Shown: positions 35,055-46,900 of the stretch, one piece after another
How the letters are laid out: every line of letters starts with the position of its first letter
Position numbering within the stretch: position 1 is the stretch's first letter
Assembly: GCA_023251095.1 (NCBI GenBank)
Contig: JAHEZL010000003.1
Coordinates: forward strand, 62,001-126,000
Length of the DNA stretch: 64,000 nucleotides
Reading direction: 5' to 3'
Origin: Flavobacteriales bacterium
GTDB lineage: Bacteria > Bacteroidota > Bacteroidia > Flavobacteriales_C > GCA-002722245
Made by a program: the position numbers and the translations under genes
Notes under the pieces: model-generated
Seen by the model: only the letters and a program-made list of their open reading frames with translations
Database searches by the model: none
Told to the model about the DNA's origin: nothing

Positions 35055-35088
35055 ATCGGAGTCGTGAAAACGACTCCGATTTTTTTTT
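35055..35088 (+). terminator. Terminator after hpf
   Basis: Stem ATCGGAGTCG, loop TGAAAA, CGACTCCGAT, followed by eight T. A second, weaker hairpin without T-run (TAATCGGTA/TACCGATTA, 35016-35037) lies just upstream, giving two stem-loops in tandem before the tRNA operon. Confidence 0.88.
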
Positions 35089-35113
35089 CAAAAAAAACTT
35101 TACAGTATTGTTG

Positions 35114-35143
35114 TTGGGAATTAAAAAAGTTTATCTACATTTG
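35114..35143 (+). promoter_or_regulatory. Promoter of the tRNA-tuf operon
   Basis: TTG (35114-35116), 19 bases, TACATTTG (35136-35143): an exact Bacteroidota-type promoter, 51 bases before the first tRNA and right after the hpf terminator. Confidence 0.75.
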
Positions 35144-35194
35144 CAATCCCTAAATTATAGGGCAATTTTATGCGTTCATTTTAAGATGAGATTT

Positions 35195-35268
35195 GCCGGT
35201 GTAGCTCAGTTGGCCAGAGCAGCTGATTTGTAATCAGCTGGTCGGGGGTTCGAATCCCTCCACCGGCT
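35195..35268 (+). tRNA. tRNA-Thr (TGT)
   Basis: 74 bases. Acceptor stem GCCGGTG/CACCGGC with discriminator T; anticodon stem GCTGA/TCAGC with loop TTTGTAA gives anticodon TGT. T arm GGGGGTTCGAATCCCTC. CCA is not encoded. First of four clustered tRNAs in the order Thr-Tyr-Gly-Thr before tuf, as also found in E. coli. Confidence 0.95.
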
Positions 35269-35344
35269 CTGTAGATACTGGGTTATAGGAATTTTTAATT
35301 TCTTTAAAACCGGATTAGTTCTTTTAGATATTGATAAAAAAGCT

Positions 35345-35426
35345 GGGGAGATACTCAAGTGGCTAACGAGGGCAGACTGTAAATCTGCTGACTACGTCTT
35401 CGTAGGTTCGAATCCTGCTCTCCCCA
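35345..35426 (+). tRNA. tRNA-Tyr (GTA)
   Basis: 82 bases, class II with a long variable arm (GACTACGTCTTCGTAG). Acceptor GGGGAGA/TCTCCCC with discriminator A; anticodon loop CTGTAAA gives GTA. CCA is not encoded. Confidence 0.95.
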
Positions 35427-35503
35427 CTTAACTTTGGTTCAAGTGGTGATGAAGAGCAGGTCAAACCTGAAAGATTGAGTATTGAACCAGAATAAAAGCA
35501 AAA

Positions 35504-35576
35504 GCGGGAGTAGCTCAGTTGGTAGAGCATCAGCCTTCCAAGCTGAGGGTCGAGAGTTCGAGCCTCTTCTCCCGCT
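35504..35576 (+). tRNA. tRNA-Gly (TCC)
   Basis: 73 bases. Acceptor GCGGGAG/CTCCCGC with discriminator T; anticodon stem TCAGC/GCTGA with loop CTTCCAA gives TCC. CCA is not encoded. Confidence 0.95.
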
Positions 35577-35593
35577 CTTTTTTCGGCTGTTAA

Positions 35594-35665
<72 letters not shown>

Positions 35666-35724
35666 CAGATATAGCATTTTATAAAGTAGTAATAATTATT
35701 AATTAAAAATTAAACAGAAAAGTC

Positions 35725-36912
35725 ATGGCTAAGGAAAATTTTAACAGAGCGAAGCCACACGTTAACATTGGTACAATTGGTCACGTTGACCACGGCAAAA
35801 CAACGTTAACTGCAGCTATCACTAACGTACTTGCTGGAATGGGTCTTGCCCAAATCAGAAATTTCGATTCTATCGATAACGCTCCTGAAGAAAAGGAGAG
35901 AGGTATCACAATCAATACTTCACACGTTGAGTATGAAACTGTCGCAAGACATTACGCTCACGTTGACTGTCCTGGTCACGCTGACTACGTTAAAAACATG
36001 GTTACCGGTGCTGCCCAAATGGACGGTGCTATCCTTGTAGTAGCTGCTACTGACGGACCAATGCCACAAACTCGCGAGCACATTCTTTTGGCTCGTCAGG
36101 TAGGTGTACCTAAAATCGTTGTTTTCATGAACAAAGTGGACATGGTAGATGACGCTGAATTATTAGAATTAGTTGAAATTGAAATCAGAGAATTACTCTC
36201 TTTTTACGGTTTTGATGGTGAAAACATTTCAGTTATTCAAGGTTCTGCACTAGGTGCATTGAACGGCGAAGAGAAATGGGTGAACAAAGTGAAAGACTTA
36301 ATGAATGCAGTTGATGCAGACATTCCGGTTCCTCCGAGAGAAGTTGACAAACCATTTTTGATGCCGGTTGAGGACGTGTTCTCAATCACAGGACGTGGTA
36401 CTGTTGCTACTGGTAGAATTGAAACTGGTGTTATCAAAGTTGGTGACGAGGTTGAAATCACAGGTTTGCAAGAAGGTAAAAAAATGTCAACGATCACTGG
36501 TATCGAGATGTTTAGAAAATTATTGGATAGAGGTGAAGCTGGTGACAACGCTGGTCTGCTTTTAAGAGGTATCGACAAAGAAGATATCAAAAGAGGTATG
36601 GTTATCGCGAAACCGGGATCTATCGCTCCTCACAAAAAATTCAAAGCTGAAGTTTACGTTTTGAAAAAAGAAGAAGGTGGACGTCACACTCCATTTCATA
36701 ACAAATACAGACCACAGTTCTACTTAAGAACTACTGACATGACTGGAGAGATCCACTTGCCGGAAGGTCGTGAGATGGTTATGCCAGGTGACAACGTTAC
36801 AATTACTGTTGATTTGATCATGCCTGTAGCCTTGAACAAAGGTTTACGTTTCGCGATCAGAGAAGGTGGTAGAACAGTTGGTGCTGGTCAAGTATTGGAG
36901 ATTTTAGATTAA
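35725..36912 (+). CDS. tuf: Elongation factor Tu
   Basis: A 395-residue GTPase that delivers aminoacyl-tRNA to the ribosome. G1 is [10 protein letters not shown], the switch region has [14 protein letters not shown]3 is [12 protein letters not shown], and G4 is NKVDMVDD. Domains II and III are intact ([46 protein letters not shown]). Only one tuf copy is in the window. It sits in the conserved tRNA-tuf-secE-nusG order and ends at a terminator-like hairpin (36936). Confidence 0.98.
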   Translation: MAKENFNRAKPHVNIGTIGHVDHGKTTLTAAITNVLAGMGLAQIRNFDSIDNAPEEKERGITINTSHVEYETVARHYAHVDCPGHADYVKNMVTGAAQMDGAILVVAATDGPMPQTREHILLARQVGVPKIVVFMNKVDMVDDAELLELVEIEIRELLSFYGFDGENISVIQGSALGALNGEEKWVNKVKDLMNAVDADIPVPPREVDKPFLMPVEDVFSITGRGTVATGRIETGVIKVGDEVEITGLQEGKKMSTITGIEMFRKLLDRGEAGDNAGLLLRGIDKEDIKRGMVIAKPGSIAPHKKFKAEVYVLKKEEGGRHTPFHNKYRPQFYLRTTDMTGEIHLPEGREMVMPGDNVTITVDLIMPVALNKGLRFAIREGGRTVGAGQVLEILD

Positions 36913-36935
36913 TAAATAGACTTTTCAATAGGGTG

Positions 36936-36966
36936 AAGGTATCCTGCTTAATGCGGGATACCTTTT
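36936..36966 (+). terminator. Terminator after tuf
   Basis: A 12-bp stem AAGGTATCCTGC, loop TTAAT, GCGGGATACCTT with one G-T pair, followed by TT only. The short U-run suggests partial termination, leaving some read-through into tRNA-Trp and secE. Confidence 0.7.
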
Positions 36967-36998
36967 GCTCCCTAAAAAAGTTAAGTCTTTTTTAACAA

Positions 36999-37071
36999 AC
37001 GGGAGTAGCTCAATTGGCAGAGCGTAGGTCTCCAAAACCTGAGGTTGTGAGTTCGATTCTCCCCTCCCGTG
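36999..37071 (+). tRNA. tRNA-Trp (CCA)
   Basis: 73 bases. Acceptor ACGGGAG/CTCCCGT with discriminator G; anticodon stem TAGGT/ACCTG with loop CTCCAAA gives anticodon CCA. The bases after the discriminator read CA, so a full 3' CCA is not encoded. Located between tuf and secE, an arrangement common in many bacteria. Confidence 0.95.
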
Positions 37072-37092
37072 CAGAGATTGAAAAAATGAGAT

Positions 37093-37281
37093 ATGAAAGC
37101 AATAACATATTTGAAAGACATATATAACGAGTTAGTTTACAAGGTTTCCTGGCCAACGTGGAAGGAAGTTCAAAGTAGCGCACTCCTTGTTTTAGTAGGA
37201 GTAGTTATTTTTTCTTTACTCATTTTTGGAATGGATTTATCATTAAACGCTCTTATGGAATTCATCTACGGATGGAATTAA
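37093..37281 (+). CDS. secE: Protein translocase subunit SecE
   Basis: 62 residues with one transmembrane helix (SALLVLVGVVIFSLLIFGMD), preceded by the conserved amphipathic segment YNELVYKVSWPTWKEVQ. This is the short single-helix SecE form. It clamps SecY in the Sec translocon. It comes 21 bases after tRNA-Trp and 10 bases before nusG. Confidence 0.96.
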   Translation: MKAITYLKDIYNELVYKVSWPTWKEVQSSALLVLVGVVIFSLLIFGMDLSLNALMEFIYGWN

Positions 37282-37291
37282 TTTGGTTACT

Positions 37292-37855
37292 ATGGCAGAG
37301 GCAAAGACAAATAGCGAGTTAGTTTTGAAATGGTACGTTGTCCGTACGATCAGCGGGAAGGAAAAGAAGGTGAGAGATTATATCGAGAACGAGATCAAAA
37401 CTTTAGGTTTGGGTGAATATGTAAAACAGATTCTTATCCCAACCGAAAAAGTTTACCAGATCAGAAAAGGTAAAAAAATCAGCAAAGAAAGAAATTTCTT
37501 TCCGGGTTATATCTTGGTAGAGGCAACTCTTTCAGGTGAAGTACCTCACGCTATTAAAAATGTTACCGGTGTAATCGGTTTCTTAGGAGATAAAAACGGA
37601 AACCCTGTTCCTTTAAGAACATCTGAAGTAAACAGGATTTTAGGTAAAGTAGATGAACTGGCTGAAAGCAACGAGGAAATCAACATTCCTTTCATCGTTG
37701 GTGAAACGGTTAAAGTTATTGACGGACCATTCAACAGTTTCTCCGGTGTGATCGAAGAAATTAATGAAGAAAAGAAAAAGCTGAAAGTAATGGTGAAAAT
37801 TTTCGGAAGAAAAACACCATTGGAATTGAGCTTCATGCAAGTAGAAAAAGAATAA
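37292..37855 (+). CDS. nusG: Transcription termination/antitermination protein NusG
   Basis: 187 residues from ATG 37292; a TTG three codons earlier is in frame but less likely. The NGN domain (KWYVVRTISGKEKKVRDYIE; RNFFPGYILVEATL; VTGVIGFLG) binds RNA polymerase. The C-terminal KOW domain (VGETVKVIDGPFNSFSGVIE) contacts Rho or ribosomal S10. It is between secE and rplK as in most bacteria. Confidence 0.96.
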   Translation: MAEAKTNSELVLKWYVVRTISGKEKKVRDYIENEIKTLGLGEYVKQILIPTEKVYQIRKGKKISKERNFFPGYILVEATLSGEVPHAIKNVTGVIGFLGDKNGNPVPLRTSEVNRILGKVDELAESNEEINIPFIVGETVKVIDGPFNSFSGVIEEINEEKKKLKVMVKIFGRKTPLELSFMQVEKE

Positions 37856-37877
37856 TAGATTATAAAAACAGATCAAG

Positions 37878-38321
37878 ATGGCAAAGGAAATTACAGCTAT
37901 TGTTAAGTTACAGGTAAGAGGTGGAGCAGCAAATCCTGCGCCTCCGATCGGTCCTGCTTTAGGTGCGAAAGGTGTTAATATCATGGAGTTCTGCAAACAA
38001 TTCAATGCAAGAACACAAGATAAAGCAGGAAAACTGTTACCTACTTTAATCACTGTTTATTCAGATCGTTCGTTTGATTTCATCATCAAACAACCTCCTG
38101 TATCTGCACAGTTATTTGAAGTAACAAAGGTAAAAGGTGGATCAGCTCAACCGAACCGCGTTAAAGTTGGTAAAGTAAACTGGAAACAAATAGAAGATAT
38201 CGCTAAAGATAAAATGGTCGACATGAACTGTTTTACTTTAGAGTCAGCCATGAAAATGGTTGCTGGAACAGCAAGAAGTATGGGCTTAACCGTTGAAGGT
38301 GAAGCTCCATTTAATAAGTAA
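37878..38321 (+). CDS. rplK: 50S ribosomal protein L11
   Basis: 147 residues. It has the N-terminal switch segment [20 protein letters not shown], the [10 protein letters not shown] helix and the C-terminal rRNA-binding domain ([32 protein letters not shown]). It binds the 23S GTPase-centre RNA with the L10 stalk. Part of the rplKAJL run, 22 bases after nusG. Confidence 0.97.
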   Translation: MAKEITAIVKLQVRGGAANPAPPIGPALGAKGVNIMEFCKQFNARTQDKAGKLLPTLITVYSDRSFDFIIKQPPVSAQLFEVTKVKGGSAQPNRVKVGKVNWKQIEDIAKDKMVDMNCFTLESAMKMVAGTARSMGLTVEGEAPFNK

Positions 38322-38344
38322 ACAATTAATAATAGTTTGTATTT

Positions 38345-39040
38345 ATGGCAAAGTTGACGAAAAATCAAAAAGCTTCCGTTGCGAAGCTCGATGCTACTAA
38401 ATTCTACTCTTTAGCAGAAGCTGCTAAATTAGTAAAGGAGATCACTTTCACGAAGTTTGATGCTTCTGTGGATTTGAATATCCGTTTAGGAGTTGACCCT
38501 CGTAAAGCAAACCAAATGGTTAGGGGCGTAGTTGCTCTTCCTCACGGAACAGGAAAAACTGTAAAGGTACTAGTTATCTGTACACCTGATAAAGTGAAAG
38601 AAGCGTTGGATGCGGGTGCTGATTATGCTGGTTTGGACGAGTACATCGAAAAAATTAAAGGTGGATGGACTGATATCGATGTGATTATCACCATGCCTTC
38701 TGTAATGGGTAAAGTTGGTGCTTTGGGTAGAGTGCTCGGACCTCGCGGTTTGATGCCAAATCCAAAAGCAGGAACAGTTACTATGGAAATCGGTAAAGCG
38801 GTTACGGATATCAAAGCTGGTAAAATCGACTTCAAAGTTGACAAAACCGGAATTATCCATGCTTCTATCGGTAAAGTTTCTTTTGACGCTAGCAAGATTG
38901 AGGATAACGCAAAAGAGTTATTGTCAACTATCGTGAAATTGAAACCTTCTTCTGCGAAAGGGATTTACCTGAAAAGTGTAACTATCTCAAGTACCATGAG
39001 TGCGGGAGTGAAATTGGAGACTAGTGCTTTTATGAACTAG
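38345..39040 (+). CDS. rplA: 50S ribosomal protein L1
   Basis: 231 residues. It includes [56 protein letters not shown] and [17 protein letters not shown]1 binds the mobile L1 stalk of 23S rRNA and in many bacteria represses its own operon by binding the mRNA leader. No leader mimic was resolved here by eye. Confidence 0.97.
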   Translation: MAKLTKNQKASVAKLDATKFYSLAEAAKLVKEITFTKFDASVDLNIRLGVDPRKANQMVRGVVALPHGTGKTVKVLVICTPDKVKEALDAGADYAGLDEYIEKIKGGWTDIDVIITMPSVMGKVGALGRVLGPRGLMPNPKAGTVTMEIGKAVTDIKAGKIDFKVDKTGIIHASIGKVSFDASKIEDNAKELLSTIVKLKPSSAKGIYLKSVTISSTMSAGVKLETSAFMN

Positions 39041-39088
39041 TCAATTAAAAATGTCTGTTACGTGCTGCTTCATATAAATTAAAAATTC

Positions 39089-39616
39089 ATGACAAGAGAA
39101 GAAAAAAATCAGGTAATTGATGATCTGAAAGCGGATTTGGAAAAAGGTTCCAATTTCTATCTAACAGATATCTCTGCGATGACGGTAGAAGATACCAACA
39201 ACCTAAGAAGACTCTTTCATGCTGAAGGTGTAAGAATTACAGTGGTTAAAAATGCCTTGCTTAAAAAAGCAATGGAAAGAACTGAGGGAAGAAATTTCTC
39301 TGAGTTGATTGGAACCCTGAAAGGATCAACATCTATTCTGTATACTGAATCCGGATCTATGCCGGCTAAAGTAATACAGGCGTATAGAAAGAAAAACAAA
39401 TCTCAAAAACCACTTGTTAAAGCTGCGTTCATTGAAGAATGTGCTTACATCGGTGATCAATTGGATGTACTTGCTTCCATCAAGTCTAAAAATGATCTTA
39501 TCGCTGATGTTATTGCATTACTTCAGTCACCATCCAAAAATGTTATTGGAGCTTTACAATCCGGAGGCGGAAAGATTGCAGGTATTGTTAAAACATTATC
39601 GGAGAGACCCGAATAG
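39089..39616 (+). CDS. rplJ: 50S ribosomal protein L10
   Basis: 175 residues. It has MTREEKNQVIDDLKADLEKG, the RNA-binding core NLRRLFHAEGVRITVVKNAL with LLKKAMERTEG, and the C-terminal helix that holds L7/L12 dimers (SPSKNVIGALQSGGGKIAGI). It forms the base of the ribosomal stalk. It follows rplA after 48 bases and precedes rplL. Confidence 0.95.
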   Translation: MTREEKNQVIDDLKADLEKGSNFYLTDISAMTVEDTNNLRRLFHAEGVRITVVKNALLKKAMERTEGRNFSELIGTLKGSTSILYTESGSMPAKVIQAYRKKNKSQKPLVKAAFIEECAYIGDQLDVLASIKSKNDLIADVIALLQSPSKNVIGALQSGGGKIAGIVKTLSERPE

Positions 39617-39663
39617 TAAAAAGTTAAAAATTAAAGTAGTATTCAAATTTAAAATCAATAGAC

Positions 39664-40032
39664 ATGGCAGATTTAAAAGAGTTCGCAGAAAAATTAGTGA
39701 ACCTAACAGTGAAAGAAGTAAATGAGCTCGCTAAAATTTTGAAAGACGAGTATGGTATCGAACCTGCTGCAGCTGCTGCTGTAGCTGTAGCTGCTGCTCC
39801 GGCAGAAGCTGCTGCTGAAAAATCAACATTTGATGTGATTTTGAAATCAGGTGGTGCTGCTAAATTAGCAGTAGTTAAATTGGTGAAAGAAGTAACTGGT
39901 CTTGGCTTGAAAGAAGCTAAAGATTTAGTTGACCAAGCTCCTAAGCCAGTTAAAGAAGGAATTAGCAAAGCAGATGCTGAAGCTCTTAAGGCTCAATTAG
40001 TTGAGGCTGGTGCTGAAGTAGAGTTGAAATAA
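39664..40032 (+). CDS. rplL: 50S ribosomal protein L7/L12
   Basis: 122 residues. The N-terminal dimerisation helices ([20 protein letters not shown]) are followed by an alanine-rich hinge (residues about 36-55) and the C-terminal factor-binding domain ([40 protein letters not shown]). It recruits translational GTPases. A hairpin follows in the gap before rpoB. Confidence 0.97.
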   Translation: MADLKEFAEKLVNLTVKEVNELAKILKDEYGIEPAAAAAVAVAAAPAEAAAEKSTFDVILKSGGAAKLAVVKLVKEVTGLGLKEAKDLVDQAPKPVKEGISKADAEALKAQLVEAGAEVELK

Positions 40033-40052
40033 TTTTCACTCAACTTAAACTT

Positions 40053-40096
40053 AAAGGTTTAGACCGTCCCAATTGCGGGACAGGTCTAAACCCTTT
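40053..40096 (+). promoter_or_regulatory. Hairpin between rplL and rpoB
   Basis: A strong stem: GGTTTAGACC pairs with GGTCTAAACC, extended inward by GTCCC/GGGAC with one bulged A, loop AATTGC, and outward by AAA/TTT after a one-base offset. No U-run follows (CTTTGTGC). It is therefore probably an attenuator or an RNA-processing site that separates ribosomal-protein from polymerase expression, rather than a full terminator. Confidence 0.7.
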
Positions 40097-40143
40097 GTGC
40101 TATGTGAACGTTCTCCTATTATTAACCTTTAACACCTAGATCA

Positions 40144-43100
40144 TTGGCAACAAAAGCACTTTCGGAAAGATATAGCTTCGCCTCAGGCAAGCGCCCGGAA
40201 TATCCTGATTTCTTGGATATTCAACTAGAGTCATTTAGAAACTTTTTTCAATTGGAGACTACTCCTGAGAACCGTGAGAACGAAGGTTTGTTCAAGGTGT
40301 TCAGCGAAAATTTTCCAATTTCTGACTCCAGAAATCAATTTGTATTGGAATTCCTGGATTATTTTATTGATCCACCAAGATATACTCTAGAAGAATGTAT
40401 TGAAAGAGGTTTGACTTACAGTTTACCTTTGAAAGCAAAACTGAAACTCTACTGTACTGACGCAGAGCACGAAGATTTTGAAACCATCGTACAAGATGTT
40501 TATTTGGGTACTATCCCCTACATGACTCCAAAAGGTACCTTTATCATTAATGGTGCTGAAAGAGTTGTGGTTTCTCAGTTACACAGATCTCCGGGTGTGT
40601 TTTTCGGCCAAAGCCGTCACGCCAACGGAACGAAATTGTATTCTGCGAGAATTATTCCTTTTAAAGGATCATGGATCGAGTTTGCTACCGACATCAACAA
40701 TGTGATGTACGCTTACATCGACCGTAAAAAGAAATTACCGGTTACCACTTTATTAAGAGCTATCGGTTACGAAAGTGACCGTGATATTTTGGAGATTTTC
40801 AACCTGGCCGATGAGGTGAAAGTTAACAAAGCCAATCTTAAAAAAGTTGTTGGTCGCAAATTAGCTGCGAGAATCCTCAGATCATGGGTGGAGGATTTCG
40901 TAGATGAGGACACCGGCGAGGTTGTTTCTATCGAAAGAAATGAAATCATCATCGACCGAGAAACTGTTCTGTTAGATGAGCACATTGATCAAATCGTTGA
41001 TTCAGGATCTAAATCTGTTTTGTTCCACAAACAGGATTCTTCTGTGATCGATTTCGAGATCATTTACAATACTTTACAAAAAGATACATCCAACTCTGAG
41101 AAAGAGGCTGCTGAACAAATCTACCGCGTGTTGAGAAACGCTGAACCGCCAGATTTGGAAACTGCACGTGGAGTAATCGACAAATTATTCTTCTCAGATA
41201 CAAGATATGACTTAGGAGAAGTAGGTCGTTACAGAATCAATAAAAAATTGGGTCTGAACATCCCTTCTGATACTAAAGTTTTAACAAAAGAAGATATCAT
41301 CGCTATCATCAAGTACTTGATCCAATTGATCAATGCTAAAACGGATATTGATGATATTGACCACTTATCTAACCGTCGTGTTAGAACAGTAGGTGAGCAA
41401 TTGTACGCTCAGTTTGGTGTTGGTTTGGCTAGAATGGCCAGAACAATTCGTGAAAGAATGAACGTTCGTGACAATGAGGTGTTTACTGCAACTGACTTGA
41501 TCAATGCAAAAACATTATCATCTGTTATCAACTCTTTCTTCGGAACCAATCAGCTTTCTCAGTTCATGGATCAAACCAACCCGCTTTCTGAAATTACGCA
41601 CAAGCGTCGTTTGTCAGCACTCGGGCCAGGTGGTTTATCAAGAGAGAGAGCAGGTTTCGAGGTGCGTGACGTTCACTTTACGCATTACGGACGTTTGTGT
41701 ACCATTGAAACTCCTGAGGGTCCGAACATTGGTTTGATTTCTTCATTGTGCGTTTACGCGAAAATCAACCGTTTAGGTTTCATCGAAACTCCTTACAGAG
41801 TAGTAGAGAAAGGAAAAGTTAAAATTGACGAGTTCAAATACTATAGCGCTGAAGAAGAAGAAGGAAAATTCATTGTTCAGGCAACTGAAGCAGTGGATGG
41901 AAAAGGAGTTCTAGCTGGTAAAGTAGTTAAATCACGTTTGGATGCGGATTATCCGGTAGTTCCACCTGCACAGGTGCAATTGATGGACATCGCTCCTAAC
42001 CAGATTGCTTCTATCGCGGCTTCTTTGATTCCGTTCCTGGAGCATGATGATGCGAACAGAGCCCTGATGGGATCTAACATGATGCGTCAGGCTGTACCGT
42101 TGATCCAACCACAGGCTCCAATTGTTGGAACCGGTTTGGAAAAAGATGTAGCTAAAGATTCACGTACATTGATCAACGCTGAAGGTAATGGTGTTGTGGA
42201 GTATGTTGATGCTGACGAAATCAGAGTTAGATACAGCAGAACTGATGATGAGAAATTAGTAAGTTTCGAAGAAGATTTGAAAATTTACAAACTCACTAAA
42301 TTCAAGAAAACCAACCAGAGTACATGTATCAATCTTCGCCCTATCGTAAGAAAAGGAGATAAAGTTACTAAAGGACAGGTAATGTCTGAAGGTTATGCTA
42401 CTGAAGCAGGGGAACTTGCCTTAGGTATCAACTTAAAAGTAGCTTTCATGCCTTGGAAAGGGTACAACTTTGAGGATGCGATCGTTATTTCTGAAAGAGT
42501 TGTAAGAGAAGATTTATATACTTCAGTTCACGTGGAAGAGTTTGTAATGCATGTTCGTGATACCAAACGTGGTATGGAAGAACTCACCGCAGATATTCCT
42601 AACGTAAGTGAAGAAGCTACTAAAGATTTGGACGAAAGCGGTATGATCCGTGTTGGAGCGCATATCAAAGAAGGAGATATCCTTATTGGTAAAATCACTC
42701 CAAAAGGGGAAACCGATCCAACTCCTGAAGAAAAATTATTGCGTGCTATCTTCGGTGACAAAGCCGGAGACGTGAAGGATGCTTCTTTGAAAGTTCCACC
42801 ATCCATGACGGGTGTTGTTATCGACAAAAAACTATTCTCTCGTGCTGTTAAAGACAGAAAAGCGCGTGCTGAAGAAAAAGCAGTATTGACTAAAGTAGAC
42901 GAAGAGCACAGAAAGAAATTGATGGAGCTTAAAGGTATCTTCTTTGAAAAATTATTGAAACTGGTTGAAGGCAAAGCTTCTCAAGGGGTTTTCAATAACT
43001 ACAAAGAGGAAATCGTTCCGAAAGGAAGCAAGTTTACCAAAAAAGTTATTGCTGACATCGACTATGATGTAATCAATCCATTGGATTGGACAACGGATAA

Positions 43101-43947
43101 AAAATCTAACGATTTAATTAAACGTTTGATCCACAACTTCAATATCCAGTCAAGTGATATCCTAGGTTTCTACAAACGTAAGAAGTTTACCATCACTGTT
43201 GGTGATGAGCTTCCTGCTGGTATCATGCAGCTTGCTAAAGTTTACGTTGCACAAAAACGTAAATTGAAAGTGGGTGATAAAATGGCGGGTCGTCACGGAA
43301 ATAAAGGTATCGTTGCACGTATCGTAAGAGACGAGGACATGCCTTTCTTGGAAGACGGAACACCGGTGGATATCGTGTTGAACCCTTTAGGGGTACCTTC
43401 AAGGATGAACTTGGGTCAGATCTATGAAACGGTTCTTGCATGGGCGGGTCAGAAATTAGGAATGAAGTTCGCAACGCCGATTTTCGACGGTGCTTCTACT
43501 GCACAAATTGATGAGTACACTCAAAAAGCAGGAATTCCATTGAATGGTGAGACTTACCTTCACGACGGAGGAACAGGTGAGCGTTTTGATAAACCGGCTA
43601 CTGTTGGTATTATCTACATGCTTAAACTCGGCCACATGGTTGACGACAAAATGCATGCAAGGTCTATCGGACCATACTCACTTATTACTCAACAGCCACT
43701 TGGAGGTAAAGCTCAATTTGGAGGTCAGCGTTTTGGAGAGATGGAGGTTTGGGCCCTTGAAGCGTTTGGTGCTGCTAACTTGTTGCAGGAAATACTTACA
43801 GTTAAATCGGATGACGTTGTGGGTAGAGCGAAAGCTTACGAAGCAATTGTTAAAGGTGAACCAATGCCAGAACCGGGAATCCCTGAATCATTCAACGTAT
43901 TGTTGCATGAGTTGAGAGGTCTGTGTTTGAACATGACAATGGATTAA
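40144..43947 (+). CDS. rpoB: RNA polymerase beta subunit
   Basis: 1267 residues. Family landmarks are [16 protein letters not shown] near the N-terminus, the rifampicin-pocket region [20 protein letters not shown] with [12 protein letters not shown] (key Asp, His and Ser unchanged from sensitive enzymes), [39 protein letters not shown] and the C-terminal [18 protein letters not shown]. The start codon is TTG at 40144: the reading frame has a stop at 40123 and no ATG between, while the encoded [16 protein letters not shown] matches the N-terminus of relatives. The 111-base gap from rplL holds a hairpin. Confidence 0.98.
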   Translation: MATKALSERYSFASGKRPEYPDFLDIQLESFRNFFQLETTPENRENEGLFKVFSENFPISDSRNQFVLEFLDYFIDPPRYTLEECIERGLTYSLPLKAKLKLYCTDAEHEDFETIVQDVYLGTIPYMTPKGTFIINGAERVVVSQLHRSPGVFFGQSRHANGTKLYSARIIPFKGSWIEFATDINNVMYAYIDRKKKLPVTTLLRAIGYESDRDILEIFNLADEVKVNKANLKKVVGRKLAARILRSWVEDFVDEDTGEVVSIERNEIIIDRETVLLDEHIDQIVDSGSKSVLFHKQDSSVIDFEIIYNTLQKDTSNSEKEAAEQIYRVLRNAEPPDLETARGVIDKLFFSDTRYDLGEVGRYRINKKLGLNIPSDTKVLTKEDIIAIIKYLIQLINAKTDIDDIDHLSNRRVRTVGEQLYAQFGVGLARMARTIRERMNVRDNEVFTATDLINAKTLSSVINSFFGTNQLSQFMDQTNPLSEITHKRRLSALGPGGLSRERAGFEVRDVHFTHYGRLCTIETPEGPNIGLISSLCVYAKINRLGFIETPYRVVEKGKVKIDEFKYYSAEEEEGKFIVQATEAVDGKGVLAGKVVKSRLDADYPVVPPAQVQLMDIAPNQIASIAASLIPFLEHDDANRALMGSNMMRQAVPLIQPQAPIVGTGLEKDVAKDSRTLINAEGNGVVEYVDADEIRVRYSRTDDEKLVSFEEDLKIYKLTKFKKTNQSTCINLRPIVRKGDKVTKGQVMSEGYATEAGELALGINLKVAFMPWKGYNFEDAIVISERVVREDLYTSVHVEEFVMHVRDTKRGMEELTADIPNVSEEATKDLDESGMIRVGAHIKEGDILIGKITPKGETDPTPEEKLLRAIFGDKAGDVKDASLKVPPSMTGVVIDKKLFSRAVKDRKARAEEKAVLTKVDEEHRKKLMELKGIFFEKLLKLVEGKASQGVFNNYKEEIVPKGSKFTKKVIADIDYDVINPLDWTTDKKSNDLIKRLIHNFNIQSSDILGFYKRKKFTITVGDELPAGIMQLAKVYVAQKRKLKVGDKMAGRHGNKGIVARIVRDEDMPFLEDGTPVDIVLNPLGVPSRMNLGQIYETVLAWAGQKLGMKFATPIFDGASTAQIDEYTQKAGIPLNGETYLHDGGTGERFDKPATVGIIYMLKLGHMVDDKMHARSIGPYSLITQQPLGGKAQFGGQRFGEMEVWALEAFGAANLLQEILTVKSDDVVGRAKAYEAIVKGEPMPEPGIPESFNVLLHELRGLCLNMTMD

Positions 43948-43996
43948 CCATTACCGAGTTGAGCTAACAAATTGTTGAATTTTATAACTTACATAC

Positions 43997-46900
43997 ATGG
44001 CGTTTAGAAAAAATATCAAGGTTGCACCAAAGTTTAATAAGATAACTATTAGCCTTGCTTCACCTGAGATGATTCTTGAAAGATCAAGCGGGGAAGTTCT
44101 TAAACCGGAGACGATCAACTATCGTACTTACAAACCGGAGAGAGATGGTTTATTTTGCGAGAGAATTTTCGGTCCGGTAAAAGACTGGGAGTGTCATTGC
44201 GGTAAATACAAAAGAATCCGATACAAAGGAATCGTTTGCGACCGTTGCGGTGTTGAAGTAACTGAGAAAAAAGTACGTAGAGAGAGAATGGGTCACATCC
44301 AATTGGTTGTACCTGTTGCTCACATCTGGTATTTCCGTTCATTGCCGAATAAAATCGGATACTTATTAGGTTTCCCTACTAAGAAACTCGACATGGTGAT
44401 TTACTATGAGAGATATGTGGTAGTAAACCCGGGATCTGCAACTAATAAAGCTGGTGAAGCTTTACAGGTAATGGATTTCTTAACTGAAGAGGAATATCTG
44501 GATATCCTGGATGCTCTTCCTAAAGAAAATGCATATCTGGATAACGCTGATCCAAACAAGTTTGTAGCCATGATGGGTGCTGACGCTTTGTTTGAATTGT
44601 TGAAACGTTTGGATCTGGATGCTCAGTCTTATGACCTGCGTCACAGAGCCGACACTGAAACTTCACAACAAAGAAAAAATGAAGCTTTGAAACGACTACA
44701 GGTTGTTGAGGCTTTCCGTTCAGCTAACAAAAATATTGAAAACCGTCCTGAATGGATGATTGTTAAAGTAGTTCCGGTTATTCCTCCTGAATTGAGACCA
44801 TTGGTGCCTTTGGATGGTGGCCGTTTTGCTACTTCGGATTTAAATGACCTTTACAGAAGGGTGATTATCCGTAACAATCGTTTGAAAAGATTGATTGAGA
44901 TCAAAGCTCCTGAAGTAATCTTACGTAACGAAAAACGTATGTTGCAAGAGGCTGTTGACTCTTTGTTCGACAACTCCAGAAAAGCCAATGCGGTAAAAAC
45001 TGAGGCGAACAGAGCGTTGAAATCTTTGTCTGATAGCTTAAAAGGTAAGTCCGGACGTTTCCGTCAGAACTTATTAGGTAAAAGGGTTGACTACTCTGCG
45101 CGTTCGGTAATTATCGTTGGTCCTACCTTGAAATTGCACGAGTGCGGATTGCCAAAAGATATGGCAGCTGAGTTATACAAACCGTTCATCATCCGCAAGA
45201 TGATTGAAAGAGGTATTGTGAAAACAGTTAAATCTGCTAAGAAAATTGTTGACAGAAAAGATGCAGTAGTTTGGGATATTCTGGAGAATGTATTGAAAGG
45301 ACATCCTATCTTATTGAACCGTGCCCCGACACTCCATAGAATGGGTATCCAGGCTTTTCAACCGAAATTGATTGAAGGTAAAGCGATTCAATTGCACCCC
45401 TTAGTGTGTACGGCATTCAACGCCGACTTCGACGGTGACCAGATGGCGGTGCATTTACCTTTGGGTAATGCGGCTATTCTGGAAGCGCAAATGTTGATGC
45501 TTGCTTCTCATAACATCTTGAACCCTGCGAATGGTGAGCCTATCACGGTTCCATCTCAGGACATGGTGTTAGGGTTGTACTACATCTCTAAAGGAAGAAA
45601 ATCAACAGGTAAAAAAGATATCGTTAAAGGTGAAGGCTTAACTTTCTACGGTGCGGAAGAAGTAATCATTGCTTACAATGAAGGCAGTGTTAACTTACAC
45701 GCTCACATTAAAGTGAAAGCTACCGTTAGAAAAGGTGATACTTTAGTAGAAGAAATTATTGAAACTACTGTTGGTCGCGTTATTTTCAACGAAATGGTTC
45801 CTAAAGAAGTAGGATTCATCAACAAACTTTTGACTAAAAAGGATTTACGATTAATCATCTCTCACGTTTTGAAAATCACGGGAATGGCTAAAACTGCCGA
45901 TTTCTTGGATCAAATCAAAAACTTAGGATTCTACCACGCTTTCAAAGGTGGATTGTCCTTCCGTTTGAGCGACGTTGTTATTCCTGCTGAAAAAGAAGTT
46001 TTAGTTAAAAAAGCTGCTGAACAAGTAGAAGATATTCAGAACAACTATAACCTTGGTTTCATTACTAATAATGAGCGTTACAATCAGGTTATTGATATCT
46101 GGGGTAGAACAAATACAAAATTGACAAGTCACTTAATGGATCAGTTGAAAAACGACCAACATGGCTTCAACTCTGTATTCATGATGTTCGACTCAGGTGC
46201 AAGGGGTTCTAAAGAGCAGATCCGTCAGCTCTCAGGTATGAGGGGTTTGATGGCGAAGCCACAAAAATCAGGAGCTACGTCTCAGTCTATTATTGAAAAC
46301 CCGATCTTATCTAACTTTAAAGAAGGTCTTTCGATTTTGGAGTATTTCATCTCTACTCACGGTGCTCGTAAAGGTTTGGCCGATACCGCTTTGAAAACTG
46401 CGGATGCGGGTTACTTAACAAGAAGATTAGTTGACGTTGCGCAAGACGTAATCATCAACGAAGAAGATTGTGGTACTTTGAGAGGTTTGGAAATGACCGC
46501 TCTTAAAAATGACGACGAAGTTGTTGAGTCATTACAAAGCAGAATTTTGGGTAGAACATCAGTTCATGATGTATTCCATCCTCAAACAGGTGAATTGATC
46601 GTTCTTTCAGGAGACGAAATCAATGAAACTGCTGCTGAAACAATACAAGGTTCTCCAATTGAAATGGTGGAAATCCGTTCGGTACTTACTTGCGAAAGCG
46701 AGCGTGGTGCTTGTGCTAAATGCTACGGAAGAAACCTTGCCAAAGGCAAAAAAGTTCAAATGGGAGAAGCTGTTGGTGTGATCGCTGCACAGTCCATCGG
46801 TGAGCCGGGTACTCAGTTAACATTGAGAACCTTTCACGTTGGGGGTACTGCATCAACCATTACAACTGATTCTAAAAACGTAGTTAAATACGATGGTATT

